Assembly: GCA_001785175.1 (NCBI GenBank)
Contig: MFSY01000080.1
Coordinates: 1 to 6,079 of the forward strand
From: Candidatus Muproteobacteria bacterium RIFCSPHIGHO2_01_FULL_65_16
Lineage (GTDB): Bacteria > Pseudomonadota > Gammaproteobacteria > Acidiferrobacterales > Sulfurifustaceae
Direction: 5' to 3'
Length of the DNA stretch: 6,079 bases
Of this stretch, positions 1-5,492 are shown piece by piece. Made by a program: the position numbers and the translations under genes. The notes below the pieces were generated by a model. That model saw only the letters and a program-made list of their open reading frames with translations, was not told the origin of the DNA and did no database searches. Position 1 is the stretch's first letter. Each line of letters starts with the position of its first letter.

Positions 1-405
1 TCCGGCTGCGTCTCGGTCTACAAGCTCGACGTCCAGCAGGGAAACGTGGTCACGCCGGAGATGCTCGGGACGCTCAAGCCCGGCATGACCCGCAACCAGG
101 TGCGGTATGTGCTCGGCACGCCGCTGATCGCGGATCCGTTTCACCAGGATCGCTGGGACTATTTTTATTCCTACAAGAAGGGCGGCGCCGACTCCGCGCA
201 GACCCGGCGCCTGACCGTGATCTTCCGCAACGATGTCCTGGTTGCCGTGGATGGCGACACCGTTCCCCAGACCGGCGATTTCGCCGCGGTCCCCGACGGC
301 GCGACCCCGCCCGCGGGCGCGGCCCAGGAGCCGGCAAAATCGGCCACGGACGCCACGCCGCATCTCGGCCCGCCGGCCCCGCCCCGGACCCTGATGCTCC
401 GCTGA
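1..405 (+). CDS. bamE: Outer membrane protein assembly factor BamE (SmpA/OmlA), 5'-truncated by window edge
   Basis: Frame 1 is open from base 1 to the TGA at 403-405, giving 134 visible residues. It starts at Ser-Gly-Cys, which looks like the end of a lipobox with Cys at visible residue 3 as the lipidated residue. The start codon and signal peptide therefore lie left of the window; the GTG at 46 is internal. BamE/SmpA family motifs are clear: GNVVT, then KPGMTRNQVRYVLGTPL, then ADPF and RWDY, followed by the strand-rich RRLTVIFRNDVLVAVDGD. BamE is a small periplasm-facing lipoprotein of the BAM complex that inserts beta-barrel proteins into the outer membrane. After about visible residue 90 the protein runs into an Ala/Pro-rich tail not present in short enterobacterial BamE, probably disordered. 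It converges on ratA, with only 23 bp between the stop codons and no clear terminator. The bamE-ratA-smpB neighbourhood is the usual gammaproteobacterial one. Confidence 0.93.
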   Translation, partial: SGCVSVYKLDVQQGNVVTPEMLGTLKPGMTRNQVRYVLGTPLIADPFHQDRWDYFYSYKKGGADSAQTRRLTVIFRNDVLVAVDGDTVPQTGDFAAVPDGATPPAGAAQEPAKSATDATPHLGPPAPPRTLMLR

Positions 406-428
406 GTCGGCGCCACGCAGACCGCCGG

Positions 429-869
429 TCACGACCGTTTTCCGTAGAGCGACACGGCGCGGTGGTGAAAGCTGTCCACCAGCTGATTCGCGATGGTCGA
501 GAACACCGGCGTCAACACCACCCCCACGAGCCGATTGGCGACCTCGAACTCGAGATCGAGCAGGATCTTGCTCTCGCGCTCGTCGAGCGCGTTGAACTGC
601 CAGAAGCCCTGGAGATAACTGAACGGGCCGTCCAGCATGCGCATGTCCATCATCTTGTCCTTCTGCAACAGGTTGCGCGTGGTGAAGGCCTTGTGCAGGC
701 CGCCGTAGGCGATGGTGATGGACGCGATCACCTCGTCGTCCACGGACGACATGACGCGCGCGCCGCCGCACCACGGCAGAAATTTCGGATAGGACTGGAT
801 GTCCGCCACCAGCTCGTACATCTCATGCGCGCTGTACGGCACCAGGGCGGAGCGCTTGATCGAGGTCAC
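429..869 (-). CDS. ratA: RatA-type ribosome association protein / COQ10-like START domain protein
   Basis: The 146-residue protein matches the RatA/YfjG (polyketide cyclase/START, COQ10-like) family over its whole length. Recognisable segments are SALVPYSAHEMYELVADIQSYP near the N-terminus, FLPWCGGARV, FTTRN around residue 63, DGPFSYLQGFW in the middle, and a C-terminal helix ending NQLVDSFHHRAVSLYG. I chose the GTG at 869-867 because homology begins directly there (GTG-ACC-TCG-ATC) and because the upstream transporter stop TGA overlaps it as GTGA, a standard coupling arrangement. The E. coli homologue was described as a toxin that binds 50S subunits and blocks 70S assembly. The wider family includes mitochondrial Coq10, a quinone-binding protein, so a lipid- or quinone-related role is an alternative. 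It is the last gene of the minus-strand pair. The rnfH/ratB gene that often accompanies ratA is not present here. Confidence 0.92.
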   Translation of the reverse strand: MTSIKRSALVPYSAHEMYELVADIQSYPKFLPWCGGARVMSSVDDEVIASITIAYGGLHKAFTTRNLLQKDKMMDMRMLDGPFSYLQGFWQFNALDERESKILLDLEFEVANRLVGVVLTPVFSTIANQLVDSFHHRAVSLYGKRS

Positions 870-2239
870 AGGAACAGTCTGGGGATATTGAAAAACACAA
901 TCAACAGCGCGGCCGGGATCGCGAGCCGCGTCAGCCACAGCCAGGCGTCGTAGGCGCAGGGCGTGCGCAGATTGAGCTGCGCGCGCGTGACCTCGGGCTT
1001 CATGACCCAGCCGCAAAAGAGCGCGATCGCGGCGGCGCCGAGCGGCAGCAACACCTGGACCGTCAGTATCTGCAGGATATCGAAAAACCCGAGTCTCTTG
1101 ACGGTGCCGAGAAACTTGAACGAAAACCCCCAGTAATCGAACGACAAAATCGAAATCAACCCGAGGAGCCAGACCGCCGCGCCGCCGGCGACGGCCGCCC
1201 GGGCGCGGCTGATGTCGAAACGCTCCGTGAGCCACGCCAGCGCCGGCTCCGCCAGCGCCACCGCCGACAGCCCGGCCGCGACCACCAGCAGCAGGAAGAA
1301 CGCCGTCCCCGGAAAACGCCCGAGGGGAAGATGGTCGAGCGCGAGCGGAAGCGCCTGGAACGCGAGGCCCGGGCCCGCGGCCGGGTCCACGCCGCCGGCG
1401 AAGAGCACCGAAAAGACCACTACGCCCGCCGCCAGCCCCGCGACCGTGTCCACCGCCACCACCAGGAGCGAGGTGCCGGCGACGGGCGCGGCGTCGTCGA
1501 GGTAGGCGCCGTACATCAACATGACGCCGGCGCCGAGCCCGAGACTGAAAAAGGCGTGCCCCAGCGCCAAAACCACGCCGGTCATCGTGAGCTTCGTGAA
1601 GTCGGGCTGGAACAGATGCGCGAGCGCGCGCGTGAAGGCGTCCGTGGTCGCCGCGTACACCAGCAGCGCCGCCAGCAAGCCGAACAGGAGCGGCGCGGCG
1701 TACCGGACCAGCGGCTCGATGCCCGCGCGCAGGCCGCGCGCCGCGATCAGCATGGTCGCGGCGACGAACAGGCCGTGCCAGAACAGTTGCTTCTCCGGGT
1801 CGGTCACCAGCTGCGTGAACAGGCTGGCGACGCCGTCGGCGGTCTGGCCGGCGAGGACGCCGAACGCCATGCGCGGGACGTAGGCGAGAGCCCAGCCGGC
1901 GATCACGCTCAGGTAGGAAAGGATCAAAAACCCGCCGAGCACGCCGGCCCAGCCGACCAGCACCCAGTTGGGGTCGCCGCGCGCGCGGTCGGCGAGCTGG
2001 CGCATGGCGGTGATGGGCGAAGCCCGGCCGAGCCGCCCCAGCATCACCTCGGCCATGAGCAGCGGCAGACCGATCACGAGGACGCAGAACAGGTAAACGA
2101 TGAGGAACGCGCCGCCGCCGTTCGCGCCGACGAGGTAGGGGAAATGCCAGATATTATTGAAGCCGATGGTCGCGCCGCTCGCCGCCAGGACGAACATGCC
2201 GGCGGACGACCAACGGCCATGAACCACGATTCTTGTCAT
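866..2239 (-). CDS. Sodium-dependent transporter, neurotransmitter:sodium symporter (NSS/SNF) family
   Basis: The 457-residue, very hydrophobic protein has about 11-12 predicted membrane segments in the LeuT-fold NSS family. TM1 carries the family signature GATIGFNNIWHFPY (residues 22-35), followed by NGGGAF at 40-45. The unwound TM6 region reads ALGHAFFSLGLGAGVMLMYG, matching the family's AFFSL pattern. These proteins import amino acids or similar small molecules with Na+; the substrate cannot be told from sequence. Asn29 aligns with the Na1-site Asn27 of LeuT. His32 sits where LeuT and most bacterial homologues have the extracellular-gate Arg30. I chose the ATG at 2239 because GGAGA lies 5 bases upstream and homology begins soon after. 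An in-frame ATG at 2311 would add 24 basic, non-conserved residues and is less likely. It overlaps ratA by 4 bp (GTGA) and is divergent from smpB. Transporters are not usual members of the ratA-smpB neighbourhood. Confidence 0.93.
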   Translation of the reverse strand: MTRIVVHGRWSSAGMFVLAASGATIGFNNIWHFPYLVGANGGGAFLIVYLFCVLVIGLPLLMAEVMLGRLGRASPITAMRQLADRARGDPNWVLVGWAGVLGGFLILSYLSVIAGWALAYVPRMAFGVLAGQTADGVASLFTQLVTDPEKQLFWHGLFVAATMLIAARGLRAGIEPLVRYAAPLLFGLLAALLVYAATTDAFTRALAHLFQPDFTKLTMTGVVLALGHAFFSLGLGAGVMLMYGAYLDDAAPVAGTSLLVVAVDTVAGLAAGVVVFSVLFAGGVDPAAGPGLAFQALPLALDHLPLGRFPGTAFFLLLVVAAGLSAVALAEPALAWLTERFDISRARAAVAGGAAVWLLGLISILSFDYWGFSFKFLGTVKRLGFFDILQILTVQVLLPLGAAAIALFCGWVMKPEVTRAQLNLRTPCAYDAWLWLTRLAIPAALLIVFFNIPRLFL

Positions 2240-2250
2240 GCGCGTCTCCG
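2235..2250 (-). promoter_or_regulatory. Ribosome binding site deciding the transporter start
   Basis: Read on the minus strand, GGAGA is followed by CGCGC and ATG (start at 2239). This is good Shine-Dalgarno spacing and favours this start over the in-frame upstream ATG at 2311. Confidence 0.6.
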
Positions 2251-2320
2251 GCGGCGTGGCGAACGGGCCGCGGGTATCCAGACGCCGGCGGCGGAACCAG
2301 CCTATCTTCATGATAGCCGC

Positions 2321-2350
2321 CGGACAAGACCCGGCGTTACTTGCTAATAT
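2321..2350 (+). promoter_or_regulatory. Candidate sigma70 promoter for smpB
   Basis: A -10 hexamer TAATAT at 2345-2350 is preceded, after 18 bp, by CGGACA at 2321-2326 (four of six matches to TTGACA). Transcription would start near 2357, leaving a ~24-nt leader before the smpB ATG. The -10 match is good and the -35 moderate. No equally good promoter is seen for the divergent transporter gene. Confidence 0.45.
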
Positions 2351-2380
2351 GAAAAACTCGGCTGCGAGCCCAAAATCCCG

Positions 2381-2854
2381 ATGAACAAGAAAAGATCCAA
2401 CGCCCCCGGCGCCGTCATCGCCCAGAACCGCCAGGCCTGGCACGACTATTTCATCGAGGAGAAATACGAGGCCGGCCTGGCGCTAAAGGGTTGGGAGGTC
2501 AAAAGCCTGCGCGCCGGGCGCGCGCAGCTGAAAGAGGGTTATGTCGTGATTGACCGGGGCGAGGCGTTTCTGGTCGGCACCCATATCTCCCCGCTCACCT
2601 CCGCCTCCACCCACGTGCAACCCGACCCCGTGCGCGCGCGCAAGCTGCTGCTGCACGCGGAGGAGATCAAGAAGCTCATCGGCGCGGTCGAACGCAAGGG
2701 CTACACGCTGGTGCCGCTGTCGCTCTACTGGAAACACGGCCACGCCAAGCTCGAGGTCGGGCTGGCGCGCGGCAAGCAGGCGCACGACAAGCGCGCGGAC
2801 CTCAAGAAGCGCGAAACCGAGCGCGAGGTCAGACGCGCGCTCAAAGCGCGCTGA
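2381..2854 (+). CDS. smpB: SsrA-binding protein SmpB
   Basis: The 157-residue protein is full length for SmpB (about 160 in E. coli). The OB-fold core is conserved: [19 protein letters not shown] at residues 14-32, [20 protein letters not shown] at 35-54, and [12 protein letters not shown] at 81-92. The basic C-terminal tail [10 protein letters not shown] (136-145) is the part that inserts into the ribosomal decoding centre and mRNA channel. SmpB binds tmRNA and delivers it to stalled ribosomes for trans-translation. Its RNA partner ssrA lies in the same window on the same strand, 2 kb downstream, separated by repeats and sqr; in many gammaproteobacteria the two lie closer. The Shine-Dalgarno sequence is weak, with no clear GGAG before the ATG at 2381. 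The ATG is supported by the N-terminal family alignment (short basic start, then AQNR). Confidence 0.97.
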   Translation: MNKKRSNAPGAVIAQNRQAWHDYFIEEKYEAGLALKGWEVKSLRAGRAQLKEGYVVIDRGEAFLVGTHISPLTSASTHVQPDPVRARKLLLHAEEIKKLIGAVERKGYTLVPLSLYWKHGHAKLEVGLARGKQAHDKRADLKKRETEREVRRALKAR

Positions 2855-2870
2855 TGCTATTAATTTTCAC
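2835..2870 (+). terminator. Weak terminator-like hairpin at the smpB 3' end
   Basis: GCGCGCT (2835-2841), loop CAA, AGCGCGC (2845-2851) forms a 7-bp GC stem overlapping the last smpB codons. The only T-rich stretch (ATTAATTTTC) starts about 10 bases later, so intrinsic termination would be inefficient. The perfect hairpin at 3040-3070 may serve as a backup. Confidence 0.25.
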
Positions 2871-2914
2871 CGCAGAGGCGCGGAGGCGCGGAGAAAAAAG
2901 CAATTTTCAGGCGA

Positions 2915-3011
2915 GCAACGGCGAAACCACAGATGAACACAGATAAGAAAGTCAAAAGGCAAAGCAACGGTGAAACCGCAGATAAATGCAGATAAGAAAT
3001 CAAGAGGCAAA
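2915..3011. repeat. Imperfect tandem duplication, ~49-bp unit, two copies
   Basis: Copy A (2915-2963, 49 bp) and copy B (2964-3011, 48 bp) both begin GCAACGG and carry GAAACC, CAGAT, CAGATAAGAAA and AGGCAAA in the same order. They differ by a few substitutions and one missing base. They directly abut. The inner motif CACAGATGAACACAGATAA resembles dispersed intergenic repeats familiar from many proteobacterial genomes. No coding potential is apparent. Confidence 0.8.
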
Positions 3012-3029
3012 AGCGAAGCATTTTTTAAT

Positions 3030-3198
3030 CTAGCAGGATGCTGAAAAAGTCCGTCCAGGACTTTTTCAGCCACGCAAAGCAAAAATGTCATTTTTGCTTT
3101 GCTTCATTTTTCAAGCACTTGTGTACTTGAAAAATGGCGGTCGGTCCCTCGACCGCACCGCAGGTTGCTGAAAAACGAGTTTTTCAGCAACCTGCTAG
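3030..3198. mobile_element. MITE-like non-autonomous element built of five hairpins
   Basis: The ends are near-perfect 19-bp terminal inverted repeats: CTAGCAGGATGCTGAAAAA at 3030-3048 and, inverted, CTAGCAGGTTGCTGAAAAA at 3198-3180, with one mismatch. The 169 bp between and including them is almost wholly palindromic. Perfect stems are 3040-3052/3058-3070 (13 bp), 3074-3087/3089-3102 (14 bp on a 1-nt centre), 3105-3115/3126-3136 (11 bp), 3137-3143/3150-3156 (7 bp) and 3161-3176/3179-3194 (16 bp). There is no ORF. The outer CTAG on both sides could be part of the inverted repeat or a 4-bp target duplication. A transposase supplied in trans by a full IS elsewhere is inferred. Confidence 0.75.
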
Positions 3199-3216
3199 GG
3201 AAGTTCTGATTAAGTC

Positions 3217-3314
3217 GTCATTCCGGCGGGGGCCTGCCCCGGCATGGTGAAAGCCGGGGCCGGAATCCAGAAAAACTCATAAACTTCCTGGACCCCGGCT
3301 TTCGCCGGGGTGAC
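3217..3314. repeat. GC-rich palindromic intergenic repeat (GTCATTCCGGC...GCCGGGGTGAC type)
   Basis: The ends GTCATTCCGGCG (3217) and CGCCGGGGTGAC (ending 3314) are inverted repeats matching at 10 of 12 positions. The left half folds through ATTCCGGC (3220-3227) with GCCGGAAT (3259-3266), or GCCCCGGC (3236-3243) with GCCGGGGC (3253-3260). The right half is the perfect hairpin CCCCGGC-TTTC-GCCGGGG (3293-3310). GGAATCCAG and CTGGACCCC mark the inner arm ends. This layout matches the abundant proteobacterial intergenic repeats that read GTCATTCC...GGAATCCAG. It may act as a bidirectional transcription stop between smpB and sqr. Confidence 0.7.
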
Positions 3315-3331
3315 TTGTTCGGAGGTTTCTT

Positions 3332-3370
3332 AGCGGTTAGCTGATCGCTGACAGCTGATGGCTGACCGCT
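3332..3370. repeat. Heptad tandem repeat (NGCTGAY, ~5.5 units)
   Basis: The sequence reads in 7-bp steps as AGCGGTT, AGCTGAT, CGCTGAC, AGCTGAT, GGCTGAC, CGCT. The two ends, AGCGGTTAGC (3332-3341) and GCTGACCGCT (3361-3370), are also inverted repeats with one mismatch, so it can fold as a hairpin. It lies 7 bp beyond the sqr stop codon. It resembles short tandem heptamer repeats reported between genes in cyanobacteria and others. Confidence 0.7.
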
Positions 3371-3377
3371 TGTTCCA

Positions 3378-4649
3378 TCACGCCCGCAGCCGCTCCAGCC
3401 CCATCGCCTTGAGCACGTAGCGCTCGTAGACCGGCTCGCTGATGCCCTTGCGCACCTTGCGCAGGAAATACTTCTCGAACGCGAGCTTCGTGTAGTGCAC
3501 CCATTTTCCTTCCTTCGACCAGGTGACGTTGCGCGGCGGCATCTCCGGGATCGCGATGAACGCCATGCCGGTGTCGCCGAAGTCGGCGAGGCAGACCGCG
3601 TTCCAGGTCGGCACGGCGTGCGGCTCCTTGCCGTCGAGCGCGGCGCGGATGTTGCGCGCGGCGGCGGTCGCCATGGACTCGATCATGTAGCCGGTCTTGG
3701 GCACGCCGGTCGGCACCGGCGTGGCCTCGATCGGCGGGATGGCGACGCACACGCCGACGCTGTACACGTTCGTGAATTTCGGGTTGCGCTGGAACTTGTC
3801 TATCAGGATGAACCCGCGCGGATTCGTCAGGCCCTCGATCCCGGCCACCGCCTCGATGCCCATGAACGCCGGCAGCATCATGCCGTACTTGAACGGCAGC
3901 TCGTGCTTGCGCTTCTCCTTGCCCTCCTCGTCCACCTCGAGGACGTGCAGCTTGCCGGGCTCGGCCTTGGTCACCTTGGCGTTGCAGATCCACTTGATGT
4001 GGCGGTCGCGCATCTCGCTCTCGAGCAGGCCCTTGGAGTCGCCGACGCCGCCCAGGCCGAGGTGGCCGATATAGGGCTCGGCGGTGACGAACGTCATCGG
4101 CACCTTGTCGCGGATCTTGCGCCGGCGCAGGTCGGTGTCCATGATGAAGGCGAATTCGTAGGCCGGCCCGTAGCACGACGCGCCCTGCACCGCGCCGACC
4201 ACGATCGGCCCGGGATCGGCGACGAATTTCTCCCACGCCTGCGCGGCCTTGGCGGCGTGGTCCACGGTGCACACGGACACGGTGTTGCCCTCCGGGCCCA
4301 GGCCCTCGACCTCGTGAAACGCCAGGCGCGGGCCGGTGTCGATGATGAGATAGTCGTAGCCGACCCGGCGGCCGTCGCGCAGCTCGACCTCGTTGGTTTG
4401 CGGGTGCGCGCGCTTTGCGCCGGCGCCGATGAAATCAATCTTCTGTTTCGCCAGGGTCGGCCCGAGGGCGATCTTGATGGCCTCGGGCGTGCGCCAGTTG
4501 ACCGCGACCCAGGGATTGGATGGGGTAAAATGAAACGTCTCGGAATCCGAGATCATCGTGATCCGGTCCTCGCGCCGGAGAAGATCCTTCATTTCGTACG
4601 CCGCGGCGATGCCGCCGATGCCGCCGCCTAAAATAACGATGTGGGCCAT
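3378..4649 (-). CDS. sqr: Sulfide:quinone oxidoreductase, type I (SqrA-like), FAD-dependent
   Basis: The 423-residue flavoprotein oxidises sulfide to polysulfide/sulfur and passes electrons to the quinone pool at the membrane. The N-terminus MAHIVILGGGIGG contains the Rossmann GxGxxG (residues 8-13). All three redox cysteines of type I SQR are present: Cys127 in SVCTVDHA, Cys159 in GASCYGPAYE and Cys353 in WNAVCLADFG. They align with Cys128, Cys160 and Cys356 of the Acidithiobacillus ferrooxidans enzyme, as do His131 and His196 (YIGHLG). Other shared blocks are SNPWV, GVGDSKG, PVPTGVPKTGYMIESM and the basic amphipathic C-terminus KLAFEKYFLRK...ISEPVYERYVLKAMG, which would anchor it peripherally. 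No signal peptide is seen. The ATG at 4649 has GGAG 9 bases upstream. An FNR/ANR-type box 82 bp upstream suggests oxygen-responsive control. The gene sits between smpB and ssrA, on the opposite strand to both. Confidence 0.96.
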   Translation of the reverse strand: MAHIVILGGGIGGIAAAYEMKDLLRREDRITMISDSETFHFTPSNPWVAVNWRTPEAIKIALGPTLAKQKIDFIGAGAKRAHPQTNEVELRDGRRVGYDYLIIDTGPRLAFHEVEGLGPEGNTVSVCTVDHAAKAAQAWEKFVADPGPIVVGAVQGASCYGPAYEFAFIMDTDLRRRKIRDKVPMTFVTAEPYIGHLGLGGVGDSKGLLESEMRDRHIKWICNAKVTKAEPGKLHVLEVDEEGKEKRKHELPFKYGMMLPAFMGIEAVAGIEGLTNPRGFILIDKFQRNPKFTNVYSVGVCVAIPPIEATPVPTGVPKTGYMIESMATAAARNIRAALDGKEPHAVPTWNAVCLADFGDTGMAFIAIPEMPPRNVTWSKEGKWVHYTKLAFEKYFLRKVRKGISEPVYERYVLKAMGLERLRA

Positions 4650-4665
4650 GGTGCGATACTCCAGA
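4650..4665 (-). promoter_or_regulatory. Ribosome binding site of sqr
   Basis: On the minus strand CTGGAG is followed by TATCGCACC and the ATG at 4649-4647, a 9-base spacing that supports this start. Confidence 0.55.
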
Positions 4666-4724
4666 ATGTAGAATGGATACCGGATAAATTAGCCGAATTG
4701 TTGGCACTGGCACAATAAAAAGCT

Positions 4725-4738
4725 TTGATCCTTATCAA
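4725..4738 (-). promoter_or_regulatory. FNR/ANR/FixK-type box upstream of sqr
   Basis: TTGATCCTTATCAA (minus strand TTGATAAGGATCAA) is a perfect TTGAT-N4-ATCAA palindrome, the consensus for FNR/ANR/FixK-type regulators of the CRP family. If it sits at -41.5 (class II activation), transcription would start near 4690 on the minus strand. AACAAT at 4702-4697 would then be the -10, leaving ~41 nt of leader before sqr. The site is also 62 bp upstream of the ssrA -10 on the other strand, so the target gene is inferred from spacing. Confidence 0.6.
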
Positions 4739-4776
4739 GGTTAAATGATCGCCGGCAGGCCGTCCGCGGCCCCCGG

Positions 4777-4805
4777 ATGACGCGGAACCAGATAGGGCCT
4801 ATAAT
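4777..4805 (+). promoter_or_regulatory. Candidate sigma70 promoter of ssrA
   Basis: A perfect TATAAT at 4800-4805 lies 17 bp after ATGACG (4777-4782), four of six matches to TTGACA. Transcription would begin near 4812, giving an ~84-nt leader that must be removed (RNase P cleavage expected) to make the mature 5' end at 4896. No better promoter is visible closer to 4896. Confidence 0.6.
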
Positions 4806-4810
4806 AGGTC

Positions 4811-4891
4811 GAGTTCCGAGTGGCGAGTTTCCGGTTGAAATCCGGTGTGCAAGTCCCAATTTTACTTGTAGCTTGCAACTTGAAACTGAAG
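4811..4891. repeat. Inverted pair of heptad-period arrays in the ssrA leader
   Basis: The left arm reads GAGTTCC, GAGTGGC, GAGTTTC (4811-4831). The right arm reads ACTTGTA, GCTTGCA, ACTTGAA, ACTGAAG (4864-4891). The right arm is in the opposite sense, so CAAGTTG-type heptads face GAGTTCC-type heptads and the leader RNA can pair imperfectly with itself. An inner 7-bp hairpin TGCAAGT/ACTTGTA (4848-4854/4864-4870, one G·U) is also possible. The array fills nearly all the space between the putative start site and the mature tmRNA 5' end. Confidence 0.55.
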
Positions 4892-4986
4892 TTCCGGGGG
4901 TGACCTGGTTTCGACGCGGGTCACGAAACCTCAGGGGCATGCCGAGGGGCAGACCACCTCGTAAATCCAACTGCAAACTTATAGTT

Positions 4987-5019
4987 GCCAACAACGACAA
5001 CTACGCCCTAGCGGCTTAA
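4987..5019 (+). other. tmRNA tag-peptide reading frame
   Basis: After TAGTT the resume codon GCC (4987-4989) begins Ala-Asn-Asn-Asp-Asn-Tyr-Ala-Leu-Ala-Ala, ending at TAA 5017-5019. The first tag Ala comes from the charged tmRNA itself. The terminal ALAA is the degron recognised by ClpXP-type proteases. Compared with the E. coli ANDENYALAA, the middle reads NND rather than NDE. Confidence 0.9.
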
Positions 5020-5231
5020 TCCCCGCTAGTCTTTCACCTACGTTTCGCCTGTGGGCCGGGATGAAAGATCGATCACACAGGATCGCGCCGTTTCGTGCCT
5101 GTTGGGGCGGCGCTAAAACATAGCAGGCTCAGCTCGGCGAGGATCCTGTCTGCCGGAGACCGCCGAGTCAAATCGAAGACAGACTACGCATGTAGAACCG
5201 GAGCTGTAGGACTTGCGGACGCGGGTTCGAT

Positions 5232-5492
5232 TAACACAATGGTCGCCTCTGCTCGCAAGAGCAGAGTGAAAACGGGGCTCACATCGGCGAACCCTGACGC
5301 TTTTTCGAAAGAAACAGCATGGCAACGCCGAGGGGTGGAGAAGGGCCAACCTTTTCTGCCCTGTAGAGACTCATAGGCTCGCTGAAGATTTTCTGAGCGA
5401 GCACTAGGATTCGCGCAAGCGAATAACACGCCCCGCATCCCGCAAGGGATGAAGGCATAGTCCAGGCCGCATCGAAAGACGCGGATCAACTG
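5232..5492 (+). ncRNA. Group I intron (subgroup IA-like) inserted in the tmRNA T-loop
   Basis: A compact self-splicing ribozyme without an ORF. P1: CGAT|TA (5228-5233) pairs with TGGTCG (5240-5245), placing the required U·G wobble (T5231·G5242) exactly at the 5' splice site. P2: CTCTGCTC-GCAA-GAGCAGAG (5247-5266). P3: CGGGGC (5273-5278)/GCCCCG (5430-5435). P4: TCGGCG (5284-5289)/CGCCGA (5326-5331). P5: GAAA-capped stem about 5299-5318. P6: 5333-5344/5350-5361. P7: GACT (5368-5371)/AGTC (5459-5462) within the typical GAGACT...AAGGCATAGTCC context. Two stems between P7 and P3', 5377-5383/5396-5402 and TTCGC-GCAA-GCGAA (5410-5423), resemble P7.1/P7.2 of group IA. P8: CATCCC-GCAA-GGGATG (5436-5451). 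P9: GAAA-looped stem 5467-5484. The last intron base is G5492 (omega-G). Subgroup placement is inferred. Confidence 0.9.

Noticed and set aside
1331..2347. 338-codon plus-strand open frame opposite the transporter
   Set aside because: Arg/Gln/Glu/His-rich antisense shadow of a high-GC membrane-protein gene, no motif.
2240..2348. Promoter for the transporter on the minus strand
   Set aside because: Candidates such as TTGTCC-17-TAGGCT or an isolated TATCAT match the consensus too poorly to call.
2349..2384. 11-codon upstream ORF whose TGA overlaps the smpB ATG (ATGA)
   Set aside because: Its ATG lies within the likely -10 element TAATAT, upstream of the expected start site near 2357, so it would not be transcribed from that promoter; no ribosome binding site.
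2915..3370. Possible CRISPR array in the repeat-rich region
   Set aside because: Repeats are two adjacent long units, palindromic elements and heptads; there are no regular direct repeats with unique spacers and no cas genes.
3495..4631. Long plus-strand open frame (378 codons) opposite sqr, and a 311-codon minus-strand frame at 3337-4272
   Set aside because: Both are shadows of the GC-rich sqr gene; their translations are His/Arg/Gly/Ala-rich with no family resemblance, whereas sqr is fully conserved.
4702..4716. TTGGCACTGGCACAA resembling a sigma54 -24 element
   Set aside because: No GC-containing -12 element at the proper distance in either orientation, and the direction that matches points away from sqr.
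5095..5376. 93-codon open frame across the 3' half of tmRNA and the intron
   Set aside because: It overlaps strongly conserved tmRNA and ribozyme helices; no protein family resemblance, so not an intron-encoded protein.
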